Of a stretch of DNA of 64,000 bases, positions 12,290 through 25,600 are shown one piece after another. A program made the position numbers and the translations under genes. This stretch comes from Ancylostoma caninum. Taxonomy: Eukaryota > Nematoda > Chromadorea > Rhabditida > Ancylostomatidae. The stretch lies in the NCBI GenBank assembly GCA_037903475.1, contig JBAJFG010000047.1:2208001-2272000 (forward strand), given 5' to 3'. Every line of letters begins with the position of its first letter. Within the stretch, counting starts at the first letter, position 1. The notes under the pieces were generated by a model. The model was not told the origin of the DNA. It worked only from the letters and a program-made list of their open reading frames with translations, and did not search any database.

Positions 12290-12850
12290 ATGCCACTACA
12301 CATACACCACATAGTCAATAGCCGGCAATTATGAGGCAATTAGAGCCACGTAATCTGTTCTAGTTAGCTGCAAATTAGAGATGATGATAAACAAAAGGTG
12401 GGCCCGCGATGGACGGGCGCGAAAAAAATCCTGCCCGTCGGCTGCACAAGCCGCTGGGGTGACGGTGCGGAGGGGGGGGGGGGTTGCCGGGAGGGTGACG
12501 ATGTGTGCAATTAAGCAATTAGCAGTAATTAAGCGCGCTGTGAGTGAGACCCTATCGCAAACAAAGACGCTGTACAGATGCAAGCCGTTGAGGTGTGGGT
12601 AAGCCGAGTGGGCGGGGCGTGCAGTTGACCTTGGTGTTGTTGATGTAGATCAAGTTTCAGCGGGATTCCTTTGGAATTTTGCGATTATCTGGAGTAGTGC
12701 CATGAGGTGAGACTCCAGGAAAAGGGTGGCGAGAGCTCTGCCCGTTATCCAGAATTCCAGCGCCGACGCCGGGAAAGGGAGGTACGCAGCAGAAAGAGTT
12801 CAATCGCCAGCTAACGAGTATTAATCTACTGCTAATTGGCAGGTGGCAAC
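12290..12850. promoter_or_regulatory. Cluster of homeodomain-type core sites (putative regulatory)
   Basis: Within about 560 bases, in otherwise moderately GC-rich DNA, there are many TAATTR/CAATTA-type cores: near 12326, 12340, 12374, 12510-12535, 12820 and 12833. They are interspersed with GC-rich blocks. Similar clusters occur at 14380-14440, 20755-20830, 21860-22165, 28480-28560, 29095-29160, 30690-30780 and 31255-31360. Such clustering is known from developmental enhancers, but these short motifs also arise by chance. This is inference only. Confidence 0.25.
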
Positions 12851-12859
12851 GATTGCCTG

Positions 12860-14050
12860 CTCCTGCTATCCCTCACTCCTCGCTGCCTCCGTCCGCCTCT
12901 CGATTACTATGGTAGCCAATCGAAGGAAACGTTAGTGTTGCATGCATGCAAGGAACATAAAGTTTTTCCGGAAGAAACAACCAGTGCTTTCATTGCGAGA
13001 AAATGATGAAAAAATCCTTCATTATCCACATAAGCAGATCAAATACTACATCATCCGCTTTGCATAGATTCCAAGCTTATAATCATGCAAAGACCGAGTA
13101 CATAGGGCGAGTTTTCTGCCAATGTTATCGAAACAGCTACACTCTTAAAGCCGCATTAACCCTCATCACTTTCCGCCTAAGCTGCTCAGCAGAGAAAATA
13201 ACGATAGCGTCAGAATTGCTACATGTGAACTGTAAGCCCCTCCCTCGCATCGTTTTGATACTTAGGAGCAGTAACTTTGAAAACTTGAAACTCCGCCTAC
13301 GCAGCATCATCGATGTTTCTGATGCCTTTGTTCACAGATATTTTTATAGACCATCAAAGTTTCTGTCAATTTTAACATTTGAGTTAGGCAATTTTCGAAA
13401 AAAGAAATTTACCGGTGAAACCACTGATCGGTAGGAGTTTTCTCGGTTAGATAAAAAAAAATTAAAATTTTTATTATATTTATCTAGCAGTCGAACAGAT
13501 CATAGACGGTAGAGTCACAGTCAGTATTCCCGTAAGATACGCAGTAGATTGCATTTTGCACATCTCACAATATGTACAACTGGCAGCCCTCTTGCTCTTG
13601 TTTGGAGCGCAAGCTGGCCGTAGAGCGCGTTTTTTACTAGGTCTGAAAACACCGTTCGTGAATGGAAGAGAAGGCAAACACGATTAATTAATGGCGAAAA
13701 AGTGTCGTTTTGCACATCTTCATCGGAGCTACGAGGTGTTACGACAAATTCACATTAGAGCGCATTTTAGACTTAGAGCGCGGAAACTCTGTGAGATTTC
13801 GATGACAGAAAATAAAGAAAACACATAGTGATTTGAAACATTATTGTAAAAAAAGAATTATTGATGCAAGCTCACGCAAACACATAGAAACAGCCAGGGT
13901 TTGCAGTTTTTGCAAGAGAAAAGAAGTGAAGGAACTTGTGACTGTGGGGCACGATTTGGCGATGGAGCAAGAATCACTCATTTGCTTTGGATTTTTAACA
14001 TAATTAGTATCCGTGCAGAAATTTGGTTTTTTGTACAGAATTAGTAGTTA
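12860..14050. other. No defensible gene
   Basis: The longest frame is a 143-codon plus-strand frame at 13003-13434. It has no signal peptide, no recognisable domain and no convincing splice context, so I treat it as chance. Nothing else is recognised. Confidence 0.4.
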
Positions 14051-14054
14051 GCTA

Positions 14055-14167
14055 ATGGGGATCTGTAATAATTTGCTGACTAATATTATAAGTAGTTAGT
14101 AGTTAGCTAGTGCAGAGCGAGTGATAGCAATTATAATATTAGTCAGCAAATTATTACAGATCCCCAT
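14055..14167. repeat. Perfect 36-bp inverted repeat (hairpin)
   Basis: Bases 14055-14090 are the exact reverse complement of 14132-14167 (36 of 36), separated by a 41-base loop. The arms begin 'atggggatctgtaataattt'. Perfect arms suggest either a young foldback element or selection on a structured RNA. No target duplication is obvious. Confidence 0.9.
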
Positions 14168-14169
14168 AA

Positions 14170-15665
14170 CTGTGTTCGCCAAAAAAAAATAAGAACTACG
14201 AAATGTCATAGGAGCCTGCGATTCGAACGATTACAAAAATGGGAAGAGTAGAATCCCAAAAGACTTACGCCGTTGAAAAATGGTGCACATGAGCGTTCTT
14301 CAAGCCATTTCTGAGATCAAACGGATGAGCAGCTTGCTGCAGGCGACAAGCACGTCGTGCGCATCTCAGATGCTGAGGTGCTCATTAGCCCGAGCCAATT
14401 AGCTTCGACTAAGAGTGATCATTAAGCGATTAGCCAAGTAGAACTTCACGCCGCAATGCCCTTGAGACGCCAACGATGTCGACAAACAATTCAATCCAAA
14501 CCCCAGCCGAAAAAAAGCTCAGTAAGCAACAGAAAAAAAAAGCAGGAAACAGCCAGCTGACAAGGAGGACGTGAATAGATACTGACACCCCATGATAAAC
14601 ACCTGAGACTTAGTATAAGTAATTGGTCAAGGGAGAATCCGTGGAAGAGCGGATAGTCGTCGTCGAAGCTGCAGGCAATCTCCTTAGAGACAACGAAAAC
14701 CATTAAGGGTGAAATGCTTTGTTAGTTCGGCCGGCTTCCGCAGTTATACAAGCGAAATCGTCGATTTATGAGCTCTTCCCGTGGATTCTCACGAATGTCC
14801 ATTTTTTTGGGAGATGTTTTAAAAAATTACAGTTTGAGCAGCACAGCAAATGAAAAAAAGTGCTCCAGAGAGCAGCATGGAATCCTCATGTAAGAGAAGG
14901 CAGAAAAACACTACTTGGGCGAAGGGGTCACAGAGGTCCTCATCTAAAGCTTAGGTTATGAAACTTCTTTTTGAATTTTATAGAAAACTTCAGATATTTC
15001 TGGGTAATTTTAAAAATTAGGAATCATAGTATTACAAATGAATAGAAAAGCACTGGATGAAAACTCAAAAATGGTTGATTTTCGACAACACGTTAACCTC
15101 CTGTTGTGCGCCGTACGCGGGTAGGGCTGCACGACCGAGCCCTGCGATTGGTCGATCCACCTGAGTGGCCAATCATAGTGTTCGGGCTTTTCTGTTACGA
15201 AAATGCGCACCTGCACAACAAGATCAAAACCTTGGGAGAGAGAGGGAACATGGAGACAGAAGGACAAAAAAGGAAAGGAGGGAGAGATGAGAACGAGAAA
15301 CTCAGGGGTAATTATTCAAGATACCCACTATCACCTTGATTAGACGACCAGGGAAAAAGACTTAAGCGGTCTTATCGGACCAGGCAGTGCTTGAGAGACG
15401 ATTACTAACACTAATTACTAAATAAACTACCAGGATAATACTTTTAATTTCGATTAGAATATAGACAAAACCTTGCTAAGTACCTTCTTAGCATTCAATT
15501 TGCTAAGTAGTCGTCGTTTTTACGTCAGTCTCTGGAATAAAAACCAATGATTCATGGTCCATGCCTTCAAAAATACCCTTTCATTAATTTTTTTGGGTAA
15601 AACAGATCAAAATATGGAACGACTTGCCACAGTTCATATTATGCCATGGTTAAGGCCGTACGCCC
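14170..15665. other. No gene recognised
   Basis: Contains a TAATTA/ATTAG-rich patch at 14380-14440 and another AT-rich stretch around 15395-15500. Small frames at 14491-14703 and 15010-15339 lack support. Confidence 0.4.
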
Positions 15666-15670
15666 ATATG

Positions 15671-15929
15671 CAATGGACGTCAATGGCGGTGGCCCATCTG
15701 CGGCCTCGAGAAGGACGCCGCGCAACCGCGCCGCGCACACCGGGATCGGTGTCGCCTGCTCCAATGCTATTCCTAGGCGCTTTTCTTCTCGATTCGGTCG
15801 AAAATCCTTAAGATGGGTAGAAAAGCTGCTAGAAACAGCATAACAGCACCAGAATACATCGGTTATGGCAGGCGCGGCGCGGCATCCTTCTCGAGGCCGC
15901 AGATGGGCCACCGCCATTGACGTCCACTG
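15671..15929. mobile_element. Tc1/mariner-like foldback MITE, copy a
   Basis: A 259-base element whose ends are about 55-base inverted repeats (outermost CAATGGACGTCAATGG on the left, CCATTGACGTCCACTG on the right). The arms contain 'gtggcccatctgcggcctc'. The right end is followed by TA, as expected for a TA target; the left flank is degraded. A second copy lies at 36221-36488. The frames seen here on both strands are self-complementary shadows of the arms. Confidence 0.8.
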
Positions 15930-16285
15930 TACATACTATGGCAGCGACACTGTCGCGACACGATCCGGCCAGAAGAGCTGCCACTTGCATGCTGACGCAT
16001 TTCTGCAGCTCTGAAATCGCCGCGATTGTCACCCGCGATGGCAGCAGCGATGACTGAATCACTCGGCTGCGATGAGCCACGATAATATCAAAGCTAAATG
16101 TTTTCTGACACCATCGTGGAAGTGATTTGTAGGGTCAACATGCTTTAACGATTAACGAACCGGTACAGATCACAGTCTCGGTTAGCGAAGGAATTGTAAA
16201 TGCCTTTGTTTCTTTCGAACAAGGAATATACAAGCTACGTCACAAAAAAATAAGGATGGACATGGTCTGAGGTGGTGACGAACTA

Positions 16286-16669
16286 ACAAGGGAAGTGCAA
16301 AAGGTCCGGCTCGCAGATCGGAATGGAACCTATCTGGCTTGAATCTTTGTTTGTATAGGTACTACATTATGTATTTTATTATGTCCCTCGGCTCCGAAAA
16401 ATGGAAATCCCACCACATCACTATACGCGTTCCTGCACTCCGTCAGCAACAGGGTGGCCGGTGGGGAAGATATTGGACTGTTAGGCAGAGGGTCGAGGGT
16501 TTGAAGCCCGTCATGAGCGCCCGTTTTGCATCCTTGTTTTTTTTTTGTTCATTGGAGTCGAGGGCAGCAATGAAATACATCCTACTAGCAGTAGCACCTA
16601 CTCAAACAAAGATTCAAGCCAGATATGTTTCATTCCAATCTGTGAGCCTGACCTCTTGCACTCCCTTGT
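16286..16669. mobile_element. Foldback element with tRNA-like insert
   Basis: Inverted arms of about 78 bases (16286-16365 and 16590-16669), outer ends ACAAGGGAAGTGCAA and its near-complement, enclose a centre carrying a tRNA-like stretch. Arm identity is roughly 85 percent. The 110-codon plus frame here is a by-product. No transposase is present. Confidence 0.8.
16452..16523 (+). repeat. tRNA-like pseudo-sequence
   Basis: About 72 bases contain an A-box-like 'gtggccggtggggaagat', an anticodon-loop-like 'ctgttag' (GTT, the Asn anticodon) and a B-box-like 'gggtttgaagccc'. Stem pairing is incomplete, so I regard it as a tRNA-derived relic inside the foldback element and not a functional tRNA gene. 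Confidence 0.4.
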
Positions 16670-16679
16670 AAGCAGAACT

Positions 16680-19180
16680 TATGTACAGAAGTGTCCGCTT
16701 ACTGGATAATTATTATCGGCAAGGACCACTTTGCCATGATTTTTGACCCCATTAAAAGAAACAGAAAGCCAGTAATCCAGATTAGCCTGTTGATCGTCTC
16801 ACGATTCGCTCGTCTTGTTTATTGAGAAAGCTTGATAACTATTAAAGGATAATGAAAAACGGATGAACGCGTCGATAATAGTATAGATCCACGAACGGTT
16901 TGGGATTTAATCATGTTTACTGGCACAAAGGTATGGTCTATAAGCCCACACTTTCGCATGAAGGGTTGGACCACTTAATGACCATACAACTTTTCAATTC
17001 ATGGAACTTTTACGCGGTTTCTCAAACAATTATTGTGCACTACGAGATACATCTTTGCCCAAAATTTGGAAAGAATCCGTGAAGTTTGAGCCCAGTCACC
17101 TAGCACAGCTTTTCTAGCTTGCATCAGTTTGGGATATCTTTTTTTCTCAAAACTTCCAGTATCGCCTTTGTTCTTACTTCACTGAAGATTTCACGTCAAA
17201 CAGTGCAGTTTCGGCAACGCAGGAGTCATTCAAATCCTCCAGATAATGGGAACCTATAAATGATCTGCACCAGTCGAACTTTTCCGACCTCGATCGCCGT
17301 TATTCTCGCAAGCCTTTTTTCGTCCTCGCTCTATCAACATGTTGCCTTTCTTAAGATCAAAGAGATCCCAATTTTTTCAGGGACTCTGCCCCGGACCCCA
17401 TGTGAAGACCCGCTTGATCTTCGCCCTTTTTACGCAGTCCAGCTTGCCCCCGGGAAAGCCGTGCTGGGGACTGGCTCACAGAGGGCGCTTGATCCGACTT
17501 CGTCTGCAATTACGACCGCACTGATTCCATCGATGGAAGGACGGCATAGGATGTGTTTGGGAGGATATTTCAGCAAACGACAGTAGAGAAATATCAAAAT
17601 AGAAGAAATCACACTGAAACATATCAAAAAAGTGTAAAAACTCGATCAGTTGGCAGACAGTGCTGAGGTCGTTGCGGCCAAACTCGGATCAGGATTTGTG
17701 AGCTAGTAGACGGTGCCTTTTCGGTGTGTCATGATGAGGGGGAAGGGGCGGGTCATACTTCTCTGATTCATCCATTTAAAAGAGGAGCCAGTCACAGAAA
17801 CAGGATCCGCCTCGTTTAGCCTTATCGCGATCCTCAAAAACTATTTCTTAGTATGTACCACAAGCGCAATTTATACTAGATGCGTGCGTTTAATGTGCAT
17901 ACGTCTATTTGATGAAGGATAGGCCTAGTCGTAGTCCTGACGCAGGTGAGACGCACGCATTTGCGGCCTCCTGGAAGCTGAGCGGTATTTTCATTCGGAT
18001 AGTATGTACAAAACGCGTTGTGCGGTCTTCATAGAAATCTTCTGCAAATGGAAGCATGCGTCTGACGCACGACTCAAGCACGCGCGTAGTATATGTCGAC
18101 TTATTCAGGTTTCACAGGGTTAATTATGAGGAAAGCGAGTTAGTTTGGTGAGAAACATATGGACACAAGACTGCGAATGATTGTTCTCAACCAGAAAAAA
18201 AAACAAAATTTACAAAAGTGATGCTAAAATTAATCACTAGTTCAGATCGTCCCAGTGGGAGCCAAACCACTCCCTCTGCGGCGTGGGCCCCGCCCTCTTG
18301 GTGCATAACCAATATTTAAAAATCGTAAGTTTAAGGAGCTTCTCTCACAATAAATGATGTATATACAAATATACATGATAAAAACCGCACAGGAACTACT
18401 AGTCAAAAGTTAAGTATGTCCCAGAGTAAAACAATACAATAGCTATTTTTAAAAATCGACTGGAAAATCCTTTCGAGAGAATAAAATGGAGAAAGTAAAA
18501 AAAGGAGAGGAACTATCAAAAGCTTCACTAATACAATAGAGTTGATTGCTCTACCCTGCCATTTTGATTAACTAATTTCTAAGCTTAGAGCACAATGCAA
18601 ATATGTAAATCAAATTAAATAAAATGGAACAATTCATTTGTGTTTTCGTTGATCCTGCCCCATTCTTTGGGGAAGTCCTTCGGGAACAATCTTGGCAGTG
18701 AAGACAGATGAAGTACAGATCAAGAGAAGCGAAAAACGAGTGGCCCGTACAGTCTACTTATTATTGTGCTCCTACCTTTCCTAGATTTTAGATGGATGTA
18801 TATTGTTGGGCTAGGGCTTTGACTAAAACTCATTCAAAGACCTGAAAGTGGAATAACATCCAGATTCTAAACCATAAAATGTCTCCATCTCTGGGTGGTT
18901 TGAAAGCGAAAAAATAGTCATTCATACCAGTGACCAGTGTTTTGTATTAGAAATTACACTTGGCATGTGGTGATTGGATAAAAATTTCCTCCCCGCTGGC
19001 AACCGTAAGTCGCACTTAGCTGTTGTCTGAAGTTATCCATTAAGTGCCAACTTCGATTAAATTACTACCACCCCAGACCTTTTGTTAGTGAACTTCATTT
19101 TTCATAGGCTCAATCGAAAGAGGCCCTTCTTGACTGGTGCGGGGCATACAATGAGACATTTTTCGTGTGAAGCAGCCCTT
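16680..19180. other. No gene recognised
   Basis: The region has only short unsupported frames (for example 17260-17586 plus) and no terminal-repeat element. A block near 18995-19080 ('taagtcgcac' to 'attactaccacccc') resembles the dispersed repeat at 2960-3000. Confidence 0.4.
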
Positions 19181-19193
19181 TCGAGGAGAATGT

Positions 19194-19247
19194 AAGGCAT
19201 TGTTAGGAGCAGCCATCGCTAAGGCATTGTTAGGAGCAGCCATCGCG
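19194..19247. repeat. 27-base tandem duplication
   Basis: The sequence beginning 'aaggcattgttaggagcagc' is present twice in direct succession (19194-19220 and 19221-19247) with one mismatch. It keeps the surrounding 99-codon minus frame open but does not by itself show coding function. Confidence 0.85.
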
Positions 19248-19249
19248 TA

Positions 19250-20990
19250 CGCAAATTTGCGCGCCGGTCTTGTTACGGTCGACACACCGCATAAGCGCGA
19301 AGAAATTGTCTGTGCGGTTCGGTCCCGAAACGATCGTGGAGTCACGTGAGCGCGCCTCGCCGTAGAAATATTAGGTTTTGTCATAATTTATGTTACTGCT
19401 TCTAAATATAGTGCGTGATTCCAAAAATCCTAATCTCAAGGCGTATAAACGAATGTCTAGTCTGAATTCTGCAAGGAAATGTCTTGGACACTGGCCTCGT
19501 AGTAGTATTGATGGGAAGTAGTGAAATTCTATACATAGTGAAAAATGCAGAATATCAATTCAATTTCTAATTAGGTTAGGGATAATTTTAAAAATAATGG
19601 CTTTACAAAGCCAATCGGAAAGCTAGTTCAAAATCGCGATAAAAATGAGCTGGGAACATATCCAATCCTAGCAATCTTTCACAGAGAATCTAGTTGTCGG
19701 AGCGAGTGACCGGGATCAAGAGCAGATGCACAAATGGAGGGAGCAAGTGGAAGCACTAATACAGATTGCATAAATACACGAAGCTAGAGGGCGTATGTGG
19801 GCGAGAGCCGGTTAAAAATCAAATAGGGTTTAGTTTGCGGCGGTATTAAGCCGCTATAAGCAGCGTGCACTCAGCTGATCGTTATTTCTCTATTCTCAGA
19901 GCAAGGAAGCGCTAAGCTGCTGTTGTAATCCATGCGGAGTATAGCACCCTAAGGCGTCGTCGTCAGCGAATGTTGGTTTCGATACGTATCGATCTTGGGC
20001 GGGGCTTCGCCGGCGCTGCTGAGGCACGAGCCGATCGATGCATAGCAAAATCGATATCGCTTGAGCGACAACGGCGCGCAGGCTATACTCGACGTGTAGT
20101 ATAGCGGAACTCCTCAAAGATGGTAAAATGAACTTCCCGAAGTAAAATCAGAAAACTGGACTTTTAGTAAAAAAAGACAGATATGTGAACAAATTAGGAT
20201 AAGTATTTTTAGGAATTGAACACTCTAGATTTTTCGAGAACCATTCCGTTCTCTCTTTCTGATGATTCAGAAAAAACAAAAAAAAAAATGAAGGAAGTCC
20301 GAAGTTAGTCAAGCTGCTTGGATAGAAGTGCGAAATTTTAGCCAGGAAGAGCCAGCAAACAGATGCAAAACCAGTATGATGACGAGGAAATCTGTCCAGG
20401 ACCTACCACCTCACCCGCAACTTAGAAACTGCTCACTTTTTGGGCATCTATGCAAACTTTACCTAGTAGCTAAATGAGGAATGATAAAAGCCGGAACTTG
20501 CACCCAACTTCAATGGCGATGAACGGTGCGCGCGACCTGTCGCGGCGATTCCCAAACGGTGCGGTGAGCTACGCTATTATTCAGCGTTTTTTCAGCATCA
20601 TAATTATAGACACGTTCGTCGGCGCATGGCCTTGCCGCTTGCGCACATATGGTGCGCGCGGGCGCGCGTGATTCAAATGGTAAGCGGTAAAAATTAGGCA
20701 AGTGGGCGTGGCTTAAGGTTTATCAAAGGTCACCCACAATCCATCCTCCGTTTGCATCCGCTACTTGTACTAATTTATTATTAATTAGATCAATCTTTCA
20801 ATCAATTACAGCGTAAATTATTAAGATTAAATGCCCAAAAATAGTAATGCGGGAAAATAGAATAATGTCATTTTGAACTTCCGCCGAATTTTACAGAACA
20901 ATACGAAAATCATCGAGCTATTCTTGTGTGCAAAAGAGAGGGTTCTTTGCTCGTCGAATCCCTTTAGGAACTTGACGATGGCGAAAGCAT
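19250..20990. other. No gene recognised
   Basis: Only short unsupported frames. A patch with TAATTA-type cores lies at 20755-20830. Confidence 0.4.
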
Positions 20991-20997
20991 AGGACGG

Positions 20998-21313
20998 GGT
21001 CGGGGGGGGGGGGGGCGAGAGAGAGGAAGGGTAAGGGGAAAGAGAGGGAGAGCGGGGGGGGCTTTAGAAAGAAAATGCTTTAAAAAGATTAATTAAAAAT
21101 TTTGTATTAATCTGTTCTCAATTGTTTATTCTTATTAATAATTTTTAAATACCAATTCTTCATTATTTAGGAATAAAATTAATGGTAAGTGTAGTAATTT
21201 TATTTTTCCACCCAGGCCCCAAATGTTGTAGGAACTCCAGCTTTCTCCCACGCTCTCCTCCCTCCGCCCCCCCCCCCCTCCTCAATTGACTAGGATTTCT
21301 GCATCCGCCGGTG
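20998..21313. mobile_element. hAT-like MITE, family 1, copy c (diverged)
   Basis: It has the family order: G-run, AT-rich core with 'ttgtattaatctgttctcaa', a 'tttccacccaggcccc' block, a C-run, then the degraded right end 'ctgcatccgccggtg'. The left inverted repeat is hardly recognisable. I infer an old copy. Confidence 0.65.
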
Positions 21314-21499
21314 GTATCTACGTCTCAACCTTACTAGTTTTACTAGTTAAAGGGTAATCCCGGCCTCGGCTCACCCTGGAGCCAATGAGGTAACGTAAAG
21401 TCCCATGAAGGACGATCCGAGAACGATCTGGTCGGAGCAACAAAAAGGGGCGTGGTTTGCGCCTCCTTGCCTTCATTGACTACGACCGCAGACCAATGG

Positions 21500-21690
21500 C
21501 GAGAGCGGGGTGCGAGAATGAGTAGCCGAATTTTTAAGACTACTTTTTAAAACAAATGAAAATCTTGTGTTAGTTCATCTTCGATGGTTTATTTTTACTA
21601 TCATTTTAAGCAATTTTTATTATTATTTTTTAGTTATTATAATTAACACTTTTATTATTTTGTTTTCCATCCGGGTCCCTTGTGGCTAGG
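21500..21690. mobile_element. hAT-like MITE, family 1, copy d (partial)
   Basis: This contains the core of the family ('gagaatgagtagccgaattt', 'aaatgaaaatcttgtgttag' and 'tttccatccgggtcc') without recognisable ends, so it is a truncated relic next to copy c. Confidence 0.6.
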
Positions 21691-21699
21691 ATCGTGGAC

Positions 21700-22540
21700 G
21701 TCTTTTTGGAGCAATCCTGGTTGATATCACGGATTAGGAATTTTTTTCCTTTCAACGGAGAAAAAAAGCGATTAAGAGCCACTTAAAAGCATCTCCAAGC
21801 GGAGGAATGGTCTGGAAAACGCTGTATGTTAAAGCGCCCGCCTTATATGGCGAATGCGGCCAGCCGAAGTTAATGGATTACATAGAGAATAAGAGAGTAC
21901 TAATTACTAGATTAACAAGGCACAGGAGGTGTTGTTCGATCCGCTCTGCTTTTCGCTTATTAGCACACGTTAAACAACATGCGGAAGACGTTCGACCGAA
22001 TGGTAATAAGGATAATTACAAAGATGCTTTGTTTAAAAACGCCAACGAGAAGTCCGCGGCCGGGGCGGGCCTGCAGCCGGCTGCTGGCCGCGGCAGTGCT
22101 GGCGCCGCCACCAGCACAGACCTGAAAATGCGATATTAGCATAGTGGATGGATACTAATTACGGCGAACCGCATTGCACTATGCCATTAACATCCAAAGC
22201 ACCGCACACACACCTTGCTCGGGCACTTTCGAGCTAAAAGTCGTGTTGGTGGCGGAGGCGGTCCTTGGGAGCCACTGACCATCGGGCCAAGGGTTACCGA
22301 AACAAGAATTTTGTTCTCGAATTCCTAGGCGGGAGAAGCAGTGATTCGAGGAATATAGTCAGCCCATCACTGGGACGACGTTCCACAGATTTTGCTTGTG
22401 AAAGCTGCAGGAGCTCTGCTGACAGATCGTAGCAGTTAGCCAAGTGGGCGTGGCTTCGCTGCAATTCTTCATAATATGTATTGTTTCACGAGATGACCTT
22501 CTAATTTCTTTCAGCATATCCAGCAAACGTGAAAATCTTT
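21700..22540. other. No defensible gene; TAATTA-rich patches
   Basis: A 110-codon plus frame (21807-22139) overlaps an Ala/Gly-rich GC patch and has no support. Several 'actaattac' and 'attagca' motifs lie between 21865 and 22165. Confidence 0.35.
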
Positions 22541-22545
22541 CTCTT

Positions 22546-22546
<1 letters not shown>

Positions 22547-22637
<91 letters not shown>
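22547..22637. repeat. (CA)n microsatellite
   Basis: An uninterrupted CA tract of about 90 bases; it creates fake HT and CV dipeptide frames on both strands. Confidence 0.97.
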
Positions 22638-22639
<2 letters not shown>

Positions 22640-25600
22640 TTGCATGCGGGTGCGGGGCTTCCGGAACACGTATGCAAGGATTTGTGCACACCTCCATTTT
22701 GCAACCATAAATGAATGGAAATTTCTCGCAGAAAGATATTTTTCTCGCAAGCTGGGGCTGAAGGTGATTTGATCGTAGAACGAAAATTTTATTGAAGTGG
22801 GCGGAGCCAAGAGCCTTTGGCATATTTCTCCAGAATTCATTATAGTCTGCCGGGAATTTGCGGCAAAAGAGGTGGTGCCTAGGAAACATTCCGTGGAATT
22901 ACTTACCACACATGTCTTCCAAATCAAATAAGTAATTTTTGATGAACAACACTAAAATAAGTCCTCTGCGGCCGCAAAGGCACCTTTATTTAATTGTTGG
23001 GTAACTAAACAGAGGACAACTGTAGATTGGGTAACTGAACTAACGACTACGACTCAGAAATATTTCCATGTATGTATGAGTCCATTTAAAAAAAACAGAG
23101 AGTTTACCACTCGAGAGTAAAAGTTTAACTACATCAAAGTATGTGGTTAGCAGCACAATAGCTGTTTCATCCAGTAATGTCGCGGAATAGTGACGTCAGG
23201 AATTCACTAAGGATCGGCTGAAACGCACGGAAACACATAAAAGCACACAAGTTGGTGGAAACTTGATAAGGAATTGGCATTAATGAAGCGGTAATGTCCC
23301 CTTGGCATTTGTTAGTGACTAATAAGTCATTAGAGGTTGTCCTTAAGGATTTTAAATAACAACAGCGGCAAAAACATTAATTTCTAATTGGTGTTGTAAG
23401 GACATGGGCAAATGAGTCAAAAACGCCTAAAAAAGTAAACCAGGATTTTTCCATGTTGCAACTAACCCAGCTGCTAGAAATAGATGTTAAATGAAGATGC
23501 ATTGCAAAGGTAAAATTGATCTTTGATCTCAAAACCATCGAAGAAACCCCGTTCGGAGCGAAGTGAAGTCAAGAGACGGATGGCTGAATTCATACGTAGC
23601 CTCCGACGACGCTAATTACCTACTTAATTAACAGGCCAACGAAAAAAACACAGACTCAACAAAAAATGCACTTGAAGCGCTCATTGAAGATAATATGCGG
23701 CGACTCAAAGGGCTCCTCCGCTGGCGGGGCAGCTACGGTACTTTAAAGGTGGAGGGGAACAGTGTGGCGGTGAGTGTGTGTGTGTATGTGTATGTGTGTG
23801 CGTGTGCTGCTGCGTGCGCATGTAGAAATGTGCTTGCCGAGGGTCCGCTTTTTAATTAAAAGCAAACACGTCTATAAATGAGACTAATTGGAGAAGTAAT
23901 GAGAGAACGCGAAAGAAGGGCCCCTTCTTTTCCGGCAGCCAGCCAGGCAGCCAGTCAGCAGCCGGCCGGCCGGCCACGCGCCAACGCCTCCTGTCTTTTC
24001 GTACTTGTTAAGCAAACAGCAGAATGTGGAAATGGCCGCAGGAGATGAGTTGAAAGTTTATTTGACACCTTTGTTCCATATAAAGTGCGGCTCGGAGCCG
24101 GACAAATCCAGAACAAATATGGATTCCCTAGCTGGTAATTCCAGAACCCGAGTGTCCCCAGCCGCGAATAAATATTTTCGAGCAAATCTAAGTGAGTCAG
24201 TTTTTGTGGAAGTTGAATTTCAAGACACTCGAAAGATCGAATACTCAGAAAGGCAGCGAACCTAATCATTCGAAGTTTCGGTCAGACAAAAGGAATTTTC
24301 ACTTGGTAAAGCCGTGGTGTACTCAAGGGCTTAGGTCTATTCGCATTTAATTCGTCAAATAATTTTTTTTTGTTTTTTCGTGAAATAAGTTTAAATTCTC
24401 TCCAAAGTTCTGTTCAAAACGAAATTTTCCTCAATTCCTAGAAAAACCACGTGCTCCCTTCCCCAACCTCCGCTGCTTTTTTGCAACTGAGCAAACTCAA
24501 CCTGATTTTTTTCATATAACTTTTGTTTCCTAAGAATTGCTTCCATTTCTTCGTGTTTTTGCCTCGTCTGAATATTGACCGGAAGCAAATTTCGATTTTT
24601 TTCTCATTCATCAACAAATAGGGACCGTTGAATCATTATGTGCATTTCTGGAATCTTTCGGTAGCTTGTCGGAGAAAAATTCGTGGCATCCATCTCAGAG
24701 AGACATTAAATTCCACTTTTGGCTCCAAATGTTGTCTGTCCATCTCAAAACCATTCACAATATACTTAGTCGTAGATTCAATTCTTTCTCTGTGGGTAAT
24801 CTTGAAATTTCTGTGAATCAGCTTAGATTTTGCTCACGTCCAATATACTCGGTTTTGAGAATAATAATGATTCCCACCGAACGTACAGAATAATGTAGTT
24901 GTCAAGACCCGTGCGCACTCGTCTCACCATACGTTTGGACAGGTTAAAACAGGAAACAAGAAGATCACACGAGAATGAGAACAAATGAAATTTGTGGATG
25001 CGCAAACAATCAGAGTACCCCGCCGCATTTGCTGCAGCTCCTGTTCGGAGCCTTGAGCCTCCTATGGGTGACTTATGAATGTGCTGAAAAAAAGAATGAG
25101 TTTAGTTGTTTGTGGATAGCCTAGCAAGAATTTTTCAATTCCTATGGACAAAAAGGATGACTCTATTTCTATAATTTCTGGATCCTTCAAAGAAGGTCGG
25201 AGATATTAGCTAAGACATTCATCGCTTTGTGATTTTCTCCTCGTTTTGGGGGGACAAAATTTTTAAGGACAATGCTGATACCTATACGAGGTAAAAAAGC
25301 AGTGTCCAATGTTTTTTGACGTGATTTGAGAAAATGAGATTATCTTTGAAGATTTTCCTTGCAGTGCTTATTGGTTCTGTGCGTTCCTTAACTTACTAGC
25401 AGCTTTTTTCCCTATTCATCTTGCATGCGTCCTCTATAATCATAGCTCCGATGTAAAAATAGCGATAAGCTGGTGAGTCAAAAATAAACAGAAAAAGGAA
25501 ACAATGGTCCCTACAAGCATAGATTTTCCAGAAATTTCTAGCACCTTTATTCGCAGTAAAAAAAACCACGGCTAGAAACCTAGCATGTATGGAGTTAATT

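Noticed and set aside
13003..13434. 143-codon plus-strand frame as a gene
   Set aside because: No signal peptide, domain, splice context or neighbour support; length is within chance for this amount of DNA.
15639..15917. Open frames on both strands around 15.65-15.92 kb
   Set aside because: Self-complementary arms of a foldback MITE create mirrored frames.
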